From the NCBI RefSeq assembly GCF_000379605.1, contig NZ_KB902668.1, forward strand, positions 62,001 through 126,000: DNA of 64,000 bases, written 5' to 3'. Under the pieces are notes generated by a model. The model did not search any database and was not told the origin of the DNA. It saw only the letters and a program-made list of their open reading frames with translations. A program made the position numbers and the translations under genes. Source of the stretch: Rhizobium giardinii bv. giardinii H152. Lineage in GTDB: Bacteria; Pseudomonadota; Alphaproteobacteria; Rhizobiales; Rhizobiaceae. Of the stretch, positions 47,774 through 57,826 are shown in pieces; the first letter of the stretch is position 1; each line of letters opens with the position of its first letter.

Positions 47774-49447
47774 ATGCTTTCACAGATTTCGATCCGCGAT
47801 ATCGTCCTGATCGAACGGCTTGACCTGTCCTTCGACGCCGGCTTGTCCGTGCTGACGGGGGAAACCGGTGCCGGAAAATCCATCCTGCTCGACAGCCTCT
47901 CGCTCGCGCTCGGCGGGCGCGGCGATGGTTCGCTGGTGCGTCACGGCGGCGACAAAGGGCAGGTGACGGCGGTTTTCGATGTCGGTATGGGCCATCCGGC
48001 TCGCATCATGATTCGCGAAAACGGCATCGACGACGACGGCGACCTGATTTTCCGCCGGGTGCAATCGGCCGACGGCCGCACCAAGGCCTATGTCAACGAC
48101 CAGCCCGTTTCCGTCCAGCTGATGCGCCAGGCGGGGCAGTTGCTCGTCGAAATCCACGGCCAGCACGACGACCGCGCCCTCGTCGATACCCATGCCCACC
48201 GCACGTTGCTCGATGCCTTTGGCGGCCTTGCCGAAGAGGCGGAGAATGTCGCGGGCCTCTATCGCGTCTGGAAGGACGCCGAGCGCACGCTGAGGAAGCA
48301 CCGCGAGAAGGTCGAGGCGGCCGCCCGCGAAGCCGATTATTTGCGGTCTTCGGTGGATGAACTGGAGACCCTCTCGCCGCAGGACGGCGAGGAGGACGAT
48401 CTCGCCGAACGCCGTTCGCGGATGATGAAGGCCGAGCGCATCGCCGTCGATATCAACGAGGCGAGCGAATTCCTCAACGGCAATGCATCGCCGGTTCCGC
48501 TGATCGCCTCGCTGGTGCGCCGGCTCGAGCGCAAGAGCCACGAGGCACCGGGGCTTCTCGAGGAAACCGTTGAATATCTCGACACCGCGCTCAACCATCT
48601 CTCCGATGCGCAGATGGCCGTCGAGGCGGCACTTCGGAAAACCGAATACGATCCGAAGGAACTGGAGCGCGTCGAGGAGCGCCTGTTTGCCCTCAGGGCC
48701 GCCGCGCGCAAATATTCCGTGCCGGTAACGGCGCTTCCGGCACTCGCCGTGAAGATGATTTCTGACCTTGCCGATCTCGATGCCGGCGAGGAGAAGCTGA
48801 AGCAGCTCGACGCGCAGCTTGGCCTCGCCAAGCGCGCCTTTGATGCCGCCGCCGCCGCGCTCTCCGCCAAGCGCCACAACACGGCGACGGCGCTTTCGGA
48901 AGCGGTGATGGCCGAGCTTCCGGCCTTGAAGCTGGAGCGGGCCCGGTTCATGGTGGAGGTGACATCCGACCCGGACGCCGCAACGGCAGACGGCATCGAC
49001 GTGGTCGAGTTCCACGTGCAGACCAACCCGGGGACGCGCCCGGGCCCGATCATGAAAGTGGCTTCGGGCGGCGAGCTCTCGCGTTTCCTTTTGGCGCTGA
49101 AGGTGGCGCTTGCCGATCGCGGGTCAGCGCCGACCCTGGTCTTCGACGAAATCGATACCGGCGTCGGCGGCGCCGTGGCGGATGCCATCGGCCAGCGGCT
49201 GAAGCGCCTGTCGAAGACCGTGCAGGTGCTCTCCGTGACCCACGCCCCGCAGGTGGCGGCGCGCGCCGCGACGCATCTGCTGATCTCCAAGGGGCCATCT
49301 GCGGAAAAATCCGAAGCCATCGCCACGCGCGTCGCCCGCATGGACGACAGGGCCCGCACCGAGGAAATCGCCCGCATGCTTGCCGGCGCCTCCGTGACCG
49401 ACGAGGCGAGGGCGGCGGCCGTGAGGCTGCTGGCCGGTAACGTTTAG
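47774..49447 (+). CDS. recN: DNA repair ATPase RecN
   Basis: This 557-residue SMC-like protein has an N-terminal head with Walker A 'VLTGETGAGKSILLDSLSLAL' region near residue 29 and 'QLLVEIHGQHDDRALVD' near 125, then long helical coiled-coil arms (about 155-370), and a C-terminal head with signature 'VASGGELSRFLLALKVAL' and Walker B 'LVFDEIDTGVGG'. It acts in double-strand break repair. It is probably co-transcribed with bamD. Confidence 0.95.
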   Translation: MLSQISIRDIVLIERLDLSFDAGLSVLTGETGAGKSILLDSLSLALGGRGDGSLVRHGGDKGQVTAVFDVGMGHPARIMIRENGIDDDGDLIFRRVQSADGRTKAYVNDQPVSVQLMRQAGQLLVEIHGQHDDRALVDTHAHRTLLDAFGGLAEEAENVAGLYRVWKDAERTLRKHREKVEAAAREADYLRSSVDELETLSPQDGEEDDLAERRSRMMKAERIAVDINEASEFLNGNASPVPLIASLVRRLERKSHEAPGLLEETVEYLDTALNHLSDAQMAVEAALRKTEYDPKELERVEERLFALRAAARKYSVPVTALPALAVKMISDLADLDAGEEKLKQLDAQLGLAKRAFDAAAAALSAKRHNTATALSEAVMAELPALKLERARFMVEVTSDPDAATADGIDVVEFHVQTNPGTRPGPIMKVASGGELSRFLLALKVALADRGSAPTLVFDEIDTGVGGAVADAIGQRLKRLSKTVQVLSVTHAPQVAARAATHLLISKGPSAEKSEAIATRVARMDDRARTEEIARMLAGASVTDEARAAAVRLLAGNV

Positions 49448-49525
49448 TTTTACGATCTGTTGAGGGGGAGGATCCCTCGAGTGTTGAGGGCTTCAACATC
49501 TTCCCATTCCTCGAAATTTCTCTAA

Positions 49526-51712
<2,187 letters not shown>

Positions 51713-51778
51713 CTGCGCTCCAACGGCTTGAAGAGCTTCCCTTGCGCCGCTGTCTTCTCTATGTGGACCGTCAGATTT

Positions 51779-51796
51779 ATGACAGTTTCGTGACAG
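51779..51796. promoter_or_regulatory. Pho box upstream of the DUF47-pit operon
   Basis: ATGACAG-TTTC-GTGACAG is the reverse complement of the PhoB consensus CTGTCAT-N4-CTGTCAT with 13 of 14 positions matching. It lies 24 bp before the start codon, a position that fits repression by PhoB, as reported for orfA-pit in Sinorhizobium meliloti. Confidence 0.8.
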
Positions 51797-51819
51797 TGGC
51801 GACGACGGGTGATTGAACA

Positions 51820-52464
51820 ATGCTGGGTTGGTTTCGCAAGCTTTTGCCGCGCGAGGATAAGTTCTTCGAGCTTTTCGATGCGCATTCGCGCACTGTCGCC
51901 GGCGCCGCCGAGGCGTTGAAGGCTCTGCTTGCGGGCGAGGGCGATCAAGAGGCGCATTGCAATCGCATCATCGCGCTGGAGAACGAGGCCGACGGCATCA
52001 CGCGCGAGGTGATGCTGGCCGTCCGTCGCAGCTTCATTACACCGTTCGACCGCGGCGACATCAAGGATCTGATCGAGTCGATGGACGATGCCATCGACAT
52101 GATGCACAAGACGGTGAAGACCATCCGCCTGTTCGAGCAGAAAAGCTTCGATCCCGGCATGCGCGAGATGGGCGCCCTCGTCGTCGACGCCGCCCGGTTG
52201 ATCGCCGAGGCGATCCCGCTGCTCGATCGGATGGGCACGAACGCCGCGCGCCTCAGCGCCATCGCCGAGGAGGTCACCCGCGTCGAGGAGCGTTCCGACG
52301 GCCTGCATGAAGAAGGTCTGAAGGACCTTTTCCGTCGTCACGGCACGTCGAACCCGATGGCCTATATCATCGGCAGCGAAATCTACGGCGAGCTTGAGAA
52401 GGTTGTCGATCGCTTCGAAGACGTCGCCAATGAAATCAGCGGCATCCTGATCGAGAACGTCTGA
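51820..52464 (+). CDS. DUF47 PhoU-like phosphate transport regulator (orfA of orfA-pit)
   Basis: This 214-residue all-helical protein belongs to the DUF47/PhoU-like family, with 'LENEADGITREVMLAVRRSFITPFDRGDIKDLIESMDDAIDMM' type helices around residues 50-95 and 'YGELEKVVDRFEDVANEISGIL' near the C terminus. Members are encoded next to Pit and modulate its activity. Its stop overlaps the pit start by 1 bp. A near-perfect Pho box lies just upstream. Confidence 0.93.
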   Translation: MLGWFRKLLPREDKFFELFDAHSRTVAGAAEALKALLAGEGDQEAHCNRIIALENEADGITREVMLAVRRSFITPFDRGDIKDLIESMDDAIDMMHKTVKTIRLFEQKSFDPGMREMGALVVDAARLIAEAIPLLDRMGTNAARLSAIAEEVTRVEERSDGLHEEGLKDLFRRHGTSNPMAYIIGSEIYGELEKVVDRFEDVANEISGILIENV

Positions 52465-53465
52465 TGGAGGCCACGCTCGCGCTTCCGCTGCTTGCGGGTC
52501 TGATCGGCATTGCGCTGTTCTTCGACTTCCTCAACGGCCTGCACGACGCGGCGAATTCGATCGCCACGATTGTTTCGACGCGCGTGCTGAGGCCGCAATA
52601 TGCCGTGATGTGGGCGGCGTTCTTCAATTTCATTGCCTTCCTGTTCTTCGGCCTGCATGTCGCCGAAACCCTGGGCAAGGGGATCATCGACCCGGCGATC
52701 GTCAATCCGCAGTTGATCTTCGCCGCCTTGATGGGCGCGATCATCTGGAACATCGTCACCTGGATCTTCGGCATCCCGTCGAGTTCGTCGCATGCGCTGG
52801 TCGGCGGGCTGGTCGGTGCGGGCCTTGCGAGGACCGGCGGCGATGCGATCGTGCTCAGCGGTCTGTTGAAGACGGTCGGCGCGATCTTCATGTCGCCGAT
52901 GATCGGGTTCTTCCTGGCTCTCATGCTCGTTCTCATCGTCTCGTGGATCTGCCTGCGTCAGACGCCGTTTGCCGTCGACCGCAGCTTTCGCGGCCTGCAG
53001 TTCATTTCAGCCTCGCTCTATTCGCTCGGCCATGGCGGCAATGACGCGCAGAAGACCATGGGCATCATCGCAGTCCTGCTGTTCAGCCAGGGTCACCTCG
53101 GGCCGACATTCCACGTGCCGCTCTGGGTGGTGATCACCTGCCAGTCGGCCATGGCGCTCGGCACGCTCTTCGGCGGCTGGCGCATCGTCCATACGATGGG
53201 TTCGAAGATCACCCGGCTCAATCCGATGCAGGGGTTTTGCGCGGAAACAGGCGGCGCCATCACGTTGTTCGGCGCCACCTGGCTCGGTATCCCGGTCTCG
53301 ACGACGCACACGATCACCGGCGCCATCATCGGCGTCGGTGCCGCACGGCGTGTGACGGCCGTACGCTGGGGGCTTGCCGGCAATATCGTGATTGCCTGGA
53401 TCGTCACGCTGCCGTCGGCTGCCGTGATCTCCGCCTTGTTTTACTTCATCGCCTCGGCGTTTTAG
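52464..53465 (+). CDS. pit: Low-affinity inorganic phosphate transporter Pit
   Basis: This 333-residue PiT-family permease has about ten helices and the two family signature segments: 'FLNGLHDAANSIATIVSTRVL' near residue 21 and 'GHGGNDAQKTMGIIAVLLFS' near 188, both with the G-x-N-D/A type core, plus 'GIPVSTTHTITGAIIGVG' near 275. It imports phosphate with protons or as metal-phosphate. It is co-transcribed with the DUF47 gene, and the Pho box predicts expression when phosphate is plentiful. Confidence 0.95.
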   Translation: MEATLALPLLAGLIGIALFFDFLNGLHDAANSIATIVSTRVLRPQYAVMWAAFFNFIAFLFFGLHVAETLGKGIIDPAIVNPQLIFAALMGAIIWNIVTWIFGIPSSSSHALVGGLVGAGLARTGGDAIVLSGLLKTVGAIFMSPMIGFFLALMLVLIVSWICLRQTPFAVDRSFRGLQFISASLYSLGHGGNDAQKTMGIIAVLLFSQGHLGPTFHVPLWVVITCQSAMALGTLFGGWRIVHTMGSKITRLNPMQGFCAETGGAITLFGATWLGIPVSTTHTITGAIIGVGAARRVTAVRWGLAGNIVIAWIVTLPSAAVISALFYFIASAF

Positions 53466-53678
53466 CCGAGGTTGCCGGCCGCCCCGCTGCTGGCAACCTC
53501 GTCACGTTTGGCTGGCCGGTGTTCCAATCGCTGCTGTGCGACGAGACAGATTGCCGTTTTCTCCTCGCATCCCGGCAGTGTCGCAAATTCGGCGCGACAC
53601 CCGCCGTCAAATAGTATCCTATGGGTGCAGGCGACCGCAGAGCCGCCGTTTTTGAACGGAACCGAGGAACACCCATCC

Positions 53679-54434
53679 ATGAAGCTTGCTACCCTGAAGG
53701 ATTCGACCCGGGACGGAAAACTCGTCGTGGTATCGAAGGATCTCACGCGCTGCTCGGAAGTCGGCCATATCGCCCGCACGCTGCAGGCGGCATTGGACGA
53801 CTGGGCCTATGTCGCCCCCCGACTGCAGCAGGTCGCGATCGGCGTGGAGAGCGGCTCGCAGCCGACCATGCGGTTCCATGAGCATGATGCTGCTTCGCCA
53901 TTGCCGCGCGCCTTCTTCTGGACCGGCGGCTCCGGTGGTTTTTCCGGACCGCGCGATTCCCTTTCGCTTGTCGAGGGGGCATCCGACATCGCTGTCACCG
54001 CGCAACTCGCCCTCATTACCGGCGACGTCGAGGCGCAGGTCGCCAGTGCCGATGCGAAGGATGCCGTTCTTCTCGTCCTGCTTGCCAGTGACATTTCGGT
54101 CGGCGAGGGGAGGGCCGTCTCGACGTTTTCTCCCGTTGCCGTGACGCCGGACGAACTGCGCGAGGGCTGGAACAGCGGCGACCTTTCACTGCTCGTCCGC
54201 CGCAATGGAAAGGCCTTCGACGGCGGCAGCAACGGCAAGCAGGAGCCTGCAAGCGTGATCGCTGCGGCTGCAGCTCTTCACCCGCTGCTTGCCGGCAGCA
54301 TCATTGGAACAGGTCTCGGCAAAACCGAGGGCGCCCTTTCCATCGGTGATACCCTTCGCATCGAGATGAACGATCGGACCGGACACTCCATCTTCGGCGC
54401 CATCGAGCAGACGGTCAAAACGCGCGGCAAATGA
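53679..54434 (+). CDS. Degenerate fumarylacetoacetate hydrolase (FAH) family protein
   Basis: This 251-residue protein aligns end to end with FAH-like hydrolases of about 330-340 residues: 'MKLATLKDSTRDGKLVVVSKDL' at the N terminus, 'PLPRAFFW', 'GFSGPRDSLSL', 'AFSPVAVTPDEL'-like 'STFSPVAVTPDELREGW' and the C-terminal 'RIEMNDRTGHSIFGAIEQ'. Several internal blocks are missing, and the usual metal-binding E-x-E stretch reads 'AVTAQLALITGDV' (near residue 107), with both Glu lost; one Asp ligand ('ASDIS') remains. No metal-dependent catalysis is expected. The frame is intact, so it is either a neofunctionalised paralogue or an ageing gene. The start at 53679 has AGGAAC upstream. Confidence 0.8.
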   Translation: MKLATLKDSTRDGKLVVVSKDLTRCSEVGHIARTLQAALDDWAYVAPRLQQVAIGVESGSQPTMRFHEHDAASPLPRAFFWTGGSGGFSGPRDSLSLVEGASDIAVTAQLALITGDVEAQVASADAKDAVLLVLLASDISVGEGRAVSTFSPVAVTPDELREGWNSGDLSLLVRRNGKAFDGGSNGKQEPASVIAAAAALHPLLAGSIIGTGLGKTEGALSIGDTLRIEMNDRTGHSIFGAIEQTVKTRGK

Positions 54435-54580
54435 TTGTCCCGCTACGCCGGGCCCCTATTTCCCCGCAGGCAATTCTTGAATTGTTTTTTTGCACCGCAC
54501 ACGTTAGGGAAATCGCGCCGGATTTTGCGGAGCGCCCGTGAAATCCGGCAAGAGCCAGCCGCCACGTCTAAGGCGGCAGC

Positions 54581-54688
54581 CTGCTGCATAATTCCTTAAA
54601 TCGGAATCGATCTAAGGGCGAAATTATGCAGCAGTTTCAAAATTCTACAGCGTCCTTTGCGCGTCATGTTTGACGCGCGGCGCTGTAG
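54581..54688. repeat. RIME-like palindromic intergenic element
   Basis: Two large palindromes stand in tandem. The first has 13-bp perfect arms, CTGCTGCATAATT (54581-54593) and AATTATGCAGCAG (54622-54634), with a further imperfect stem inside. The second has outer arms CTACAGCG/CGCTGTAG (54645-54652, 54681-54688) and inner arms GCGCGTCA/TGACGCGC (54659-54666, 54671-54678). The structure and sequence resemble the Rhizobium-specific intergenic mosaic elements. It sits directly before panC. The rest of the gap from 54435 shows nothing else. Confidence 0.8.
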
Positions 54689-54708
54689 GCGGATTGGAGG
54701 ATCCCGGG

Positions 54709-55584
54709 ATGGAAACGATCACCACGATTGCAGCGTTGCGCGCCCGCCTTGCGGACCATCGCCGCGCCGGCAAGAGCATCGGCCTGGTGCCGACCATGGG
54801 GTATCTGCATGTCGGCCATATGGAACTGGTCAGTCGCGCGAGGGCGGCGAATGACATCGTCGTCGTCAGCCTCTTCGTCAATCCGTTGCAGTTCGGCGTC
54901 AACGAGGATCTGGCGAAATATCCGCGCGATCTCGCCCGCGATCAGGCAATGCTCGTCGCAGCTGGCGCCGATTTCCTGTTTGCGCCCGGCGTCTCCGATA
55001 TGTATCCGCGGCCGATGGAAACCGTGGTCGATGTGCCGACGCTTGGCAGCGAGCTCGAAGGCTCTGTCCGGCCCGGCCATTTCGCCGGCGTCGCCACAGT
55101 CGTCACCAAGCTCTTCAACATCGTCCAGCCGGACCGCGCCTATTTCGGCGAGAAGGATTTCCAGCAGCTGCAGATCATTCGCCGCATGGTCGAGGATCTG
55201 GCGCAGCCGGTCGAGATCGTCGGCGTGGCGACGGTGCGGGAGGCCGACGGCCTCGCCTGCTCGTCGCGTAATGTTTACCTGACACCGGCGGAACGGACCG
55301 CTGCGGCGATCGTGCCGAAGGCGCTCGACGAGGCTGAAAGGCTGATCGCCGGCGGGCTGACGGAGGTCGCAGCCCTGGAAAAGGCGATTGCGGATTTCAT
55401 CGCTTCGGAGCCTCTGGCAACGCCGGAAGTGGTTGCCGTGCGTGATCCGGAAACACTGCACACAGTGACGGAAATCGGCGAAAAGCCGGTTCTTCTGTTG
55501 CTTTTTGTCCGTTTCGGGAGCACGAAACTGCTCGATAATCGGGTTTTCACGCCGAAAACCGCAAAATTTGCAAAGGTGGCCTAA
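54709..55584 (+). CDS. panC: Pantothenate synthetase
   Basis: This 291-residue nucleotidyltransferase condenses pantoate and beta-alanine with ATP. Motifs are '[17 protein letters not shown]' near residue 26 (HIGH-like), 'FVNPLQFG', '[19 protein letters not shown]' near 122, '[16 protein letters not shown]' near 148 and 'SSRNVYL' near 185. The ATG at 54709 follows GGAGG with an 8-bp spacer; a longer frame from 54670 runs into the repeat. panB starts 2 bp after its stop. Confidence 0.95.
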   Translation: METITTIAALRARLADHRRAGKSIGLVPTMGYLHVGHMELVSRARAANDIVVVSLFVNPLQFGVNEDLAKYPRDLARDQAMLVAAGADFLFAPGVSDMYPRPMETVVDVPTLGSELEGSVRPGHFAGVATVVTKLFNIVQPDRAYFGEKDFQQLQIIRRMVEDLAQPVEIVGVATVREADGLACSSRNVYLTPAERTAAAIVPKALDEAERLIAGGLTEVAALEKAIADFIASEPLATPEVVAVRDPETLHTVTEIGEKPVLLLLFVRFGSTKLLDNRVFTPKTAKFAKVA

Positions 55585-55586
55585 GC

Positions 55587-56408
55587 ATGAGTGTACAGGC
55601 AATGAAGCGGCGCCTGAGCCCGGGCAACATCGAGGCGCTCAAGGGTCAACGGCCGATCGTCAGCCTGACGGCCTATACCACGCCGATCGCCCGGCTGCTT
55701 GATCCGCATGTCGATTTCATGCTGGTCGGCGATTCGCTCGGCATGGTGCTTTACGGCCTGGATTCGACCGTTGGCGTCACGCTGGACATGATGATCGCCC
55801 ACGGCCAGGCGGTCATGCGCGGCTCGGAAAAGGCGTGCGTCGTCGTTGATCTGCCCTTCGGTTCCTACCAGGAGTCCAAGGAGCAGGCTTTCGCCACCGC
55901 AGCGCGCGTGCTGAAGGAGACCGGCTGCAGCGCGGTGAAGCTCGAGGGGGGCGCGGAGATGGCTGAGACGGTCGATTTTCTCACCCAGCGCGGCATCCCC
56001 GTGCTCGGCCATGTCGGCCTGATGCCGCAACTCGTCAACACCATGGGCGGTTACCGCTCGGTTGGCCGCAACGACAAGGAAGCGGCAAAAATCCGGCGCG
56101 ATGCCAAGGCTATCGACGATGCGGGGGCTTTTGCCATCGTCGTCGAGGGCACGATCGAACCGCTGGCGCGAGAGATTTCCGCCGAGCTCAGAGCACCGAC
56201 CATCGGCATCGGCGCGTCGCCGGCCTGCGATGGGCAAATCCTGGTGTCGGACGATATGCTGGGCATCTTCAGCGACTTCAAGCCCCGCTTCGTCAAGCAT
56301 TTCGCCGAATTGGCGCCGCAGATTTCCGCGGCCTTCGAAGCCTATGCCAACGAGGTCAAGGCGCGGACTTTTCCCGGCATCGAGCACACGTTTCAGCTCA
56401 AGCGCTGA
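55587..56408 (+). CDS. panB: 3-methyl-2-oxobutanoate hydroxymethyltransferase
   Basis: This 273-residue TIM-barrel enzyme makes ketopantoate from alpha-ketoisovalerate and methylene-THF. Motifs are '[31 protein letters not shown]' type N-terminal features, '[10 protein letters not shown]' near 88, '[12 protein letters not shown]' near 115, '[10 protein letters not shown]' near 137 and '[21 protein letters not shown]' near 208. It forms an operon with panC. A GC-rich perfect hairpin (56418-56439) follows, without a clear T tail. Confidence 0.96.
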   Translation: MSVQAMKRRLSPGNIEALKGQRPIVSLTAYTTPIARLLDPHVDFMLVGDSLGMVLYGLDSTVGVTLDMMIAHGQAVMRGSEKACVVVDLPFGSYQESKEQAFATAARVLKETGCSAVKLEGGAEMAETVDFLTQRGIPVLGHVGLMPQLVNTMGGYRSVGRNDKEAAKIRRDAKAIDDAGAFAIVVEGTIEPLAREISAELRAPTIGIGASPACDGQILVSDDMLGIFSDFKPRFVKHFAELAPQISAAFEAYANEVKARTFPGIEHTFQLKR

Positions 56409-56585
56409 GGGCGCATGGGACCGGGTGCCTGCCCGGTCCGGTTCGATCAGAAATTCGGATTGCTGCATCAATCTTATTGAATTGTTCCGCGGCCGGTCGC
56501 GGCCTATCTGTGCGCTCCATCCCTCGCACAACTCGGGAAGGCGTGGCTTGACCGCTGGTGCTGGCTGTTCCGGAAAGTTTCCCTC

Positions 56586-57302
56586 ATGACGCAAGATGAT
56601 TTCTGGCAGGGTATTCGCGGCGGTTTTCCCGTCATGGTGTCGGCATCCCCGTTCGGGGCGTTGTTCGGCGCGCTTGCGATCGACAACGGCTTTTCGGTCT
56701 TCGATGCGGTGTTCATGAGCGCGACGCTCTATGCGGGCGCCAGCCAGATGGTCGGCATCGAGCTGTTCGGCCACAAGGTCCAGCCTTGGCTGATCGTGCT
56801 TTCGATCTTCGCGGTGAATTTCCGCCATATCCTCTATTCGGCATCGATCGCCCGGCATATCCGGCATTTCTCCGGCGTGCAGAAGTTCTTCACCTTCTTC
56901 CTGCTGGTCGATCCGCAATATGCCGAAACCGAGAAGCGGGCCGAGCGCGGTGAACCGGTGACGTTCGCCTGGTATCTCGGCTTTGCGATGATCATCTACG
57001 TGCCCTGGCAGATCATGACGCTGCTCGGCGCGATCTTCGGGCAGATGATCGGCGAGCCGCGCGCGATCGGTCTCGACGTGCTGTTGCCGATCTATTTCAT
57101 GGGTCTGGTTCTCGGTTTCCGCAAGCGGGACAACTGGCTGCCGGTCGTCGCTGTCAGTTCGCTGGCATCCATCGCGGCCATGCATTTCGTCGGCTCGCCC
57201 TGGCATGTCAGCATCGGCGCGATCGCCGGCATCCTGCTTGCCGCCTGCCTGCCGCTGCCGAAACGGCATGAAGAGCCGGTCACCCTGGAGCACGAGGTCT
57301 GA
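56586..57302 (+). CDS. azlC: Branched-chain amino-acid exporter large subunit, AzlC family
   Basis: This 238-residue membrane protein has about 6-7 helices and the AzlC pattern 'ASPFGALFGALAIDNGFSVFDAVFMSATLYAGASQMVGIELFG' type start near residue 20 and 'AVNFRHILYSASIARHI' near 78. With AzlD it exports branched-chain amino acids in other bacteria. The start at 56586 is the only good ATG. It is followed after 2 bp by azlD. Confidence 0.92.
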   Translation: MTQDDFWQGIRGGFPVMVSASPFGALFGALAIDNGFSVFDAVFMSATLYAGASQMVGIELFGHKVQPWLIVLSIFAVNFRHILYSASIARHIRHFSGVQKFFTFFLLVDPQYAETEKRAERGEPVTFAWYLGFAMIIYVPWQIMTLLGAIFGQMIGEPRAIGLDVLLPIYFMGLVLGFRKRDNWLPVVAVSSLASIAAMHFVGSPWHVSIGAIAGILLAACLPLPKRHEEPVTLEHEV

Positions 57303-57304
57303 TC

Positions 57305-57616
57305 ATGGATAGCTCAGAGCACATGCAACTGATCTACATCATCCTTGCGGCCGCCTTTGCGACCTTTCTCACCCGCATCGGCGGCTATGTGATGATTACG
57401 CAGATGAAGCGCATCCCGCCGCGCATGGAAGCGGCGCTGAATTCGGTGCCCGCCGCCGTGCTGTCGACGCTGGTCGCGCCCGCCTTCGTCCGCGGCGGCT
57501 TCGATGTCGCAGCCGCCATGCTCGTCGCCTTCGCCGTGGGCTTACGGGTTTCGTCTCTCTGGATGCTGGCCATCGGCTGGCTCGTCGTCATGACGATTCG
57601 GTATTTGACCGTGTAG
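57305..57616 (+). CDS. azlD: Branched-chain amino-acid exporter small subunit, AzlD family
   Basis: This 103-residue protein has three to four membrane helices and the AzlD N terminus 'IILAAAFATFLTRIGGYVM' with the conserved T-R-x-G/P, followed by 'MEAALNSVPAAVLSTLVAP'. It completes the AzlCD transporter and is clearly co-transcribed with azlC. An internal ATG at 57323 could also serve as start. Confidence 0.9.
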   Translation: MDSSEHMQLIYIILAAAFATFLTRIGGYVMITQMKRIPPRMEAALNSVPAAVLSTLVAPAFVRGGFDVAAAMLVAFAVGLRVSSLWMLAIGWLVVMTIRYLTV

Positions 57617-57633
57617 GAAGCGCCTTGCTGCCT

Positions 57634-57755
57634 CTTCTCCCCCGTGGGGAGAAGGTGGCGCGAAGCGCCGGATGAGGGGGCGGCTTGCACCAGCGTCGGC
57701 GAGAAAACCCCTCATCGCCTCGCATGCGCTCGGCACTTCTGCCCGGGGGGAGAAG
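57634..57755. repeat. Nested palindromic intergenic repeat
   Basis: Four palindromic blocks occur in about 120 bp: CTTCTCCCC/GGGGAGAAG (57634-57654), GGCGC/GCGCC (57657-57669), GATGAGGGG (57671-57679) facing CCCCTCATC (57708-57716), and CTTCTGCCC/GGGGGGAGAAG (57736-57755). The CTTCTCCCC and GATGAGGGG modules resemble a dispersed intergenic repeat known in Rhizobiales genomes. It lies between convergent azlD and the aminopeptidase gene and may also end transcription. Confidence 0.75.
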
Positions 57756-57826
57756 AGGGAGCTTGTAGCAACGCCTGCGATCCATTGCTCTGGTTCTGAC
57801 CGGAGAGGGTAGTTCTGAAGGGATTG

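Noticed and set aside
55581-57293. 570-codon open frame on the minus strand
   Set aside because: Antisense to panB and azlC, both of which have strong family motifs.
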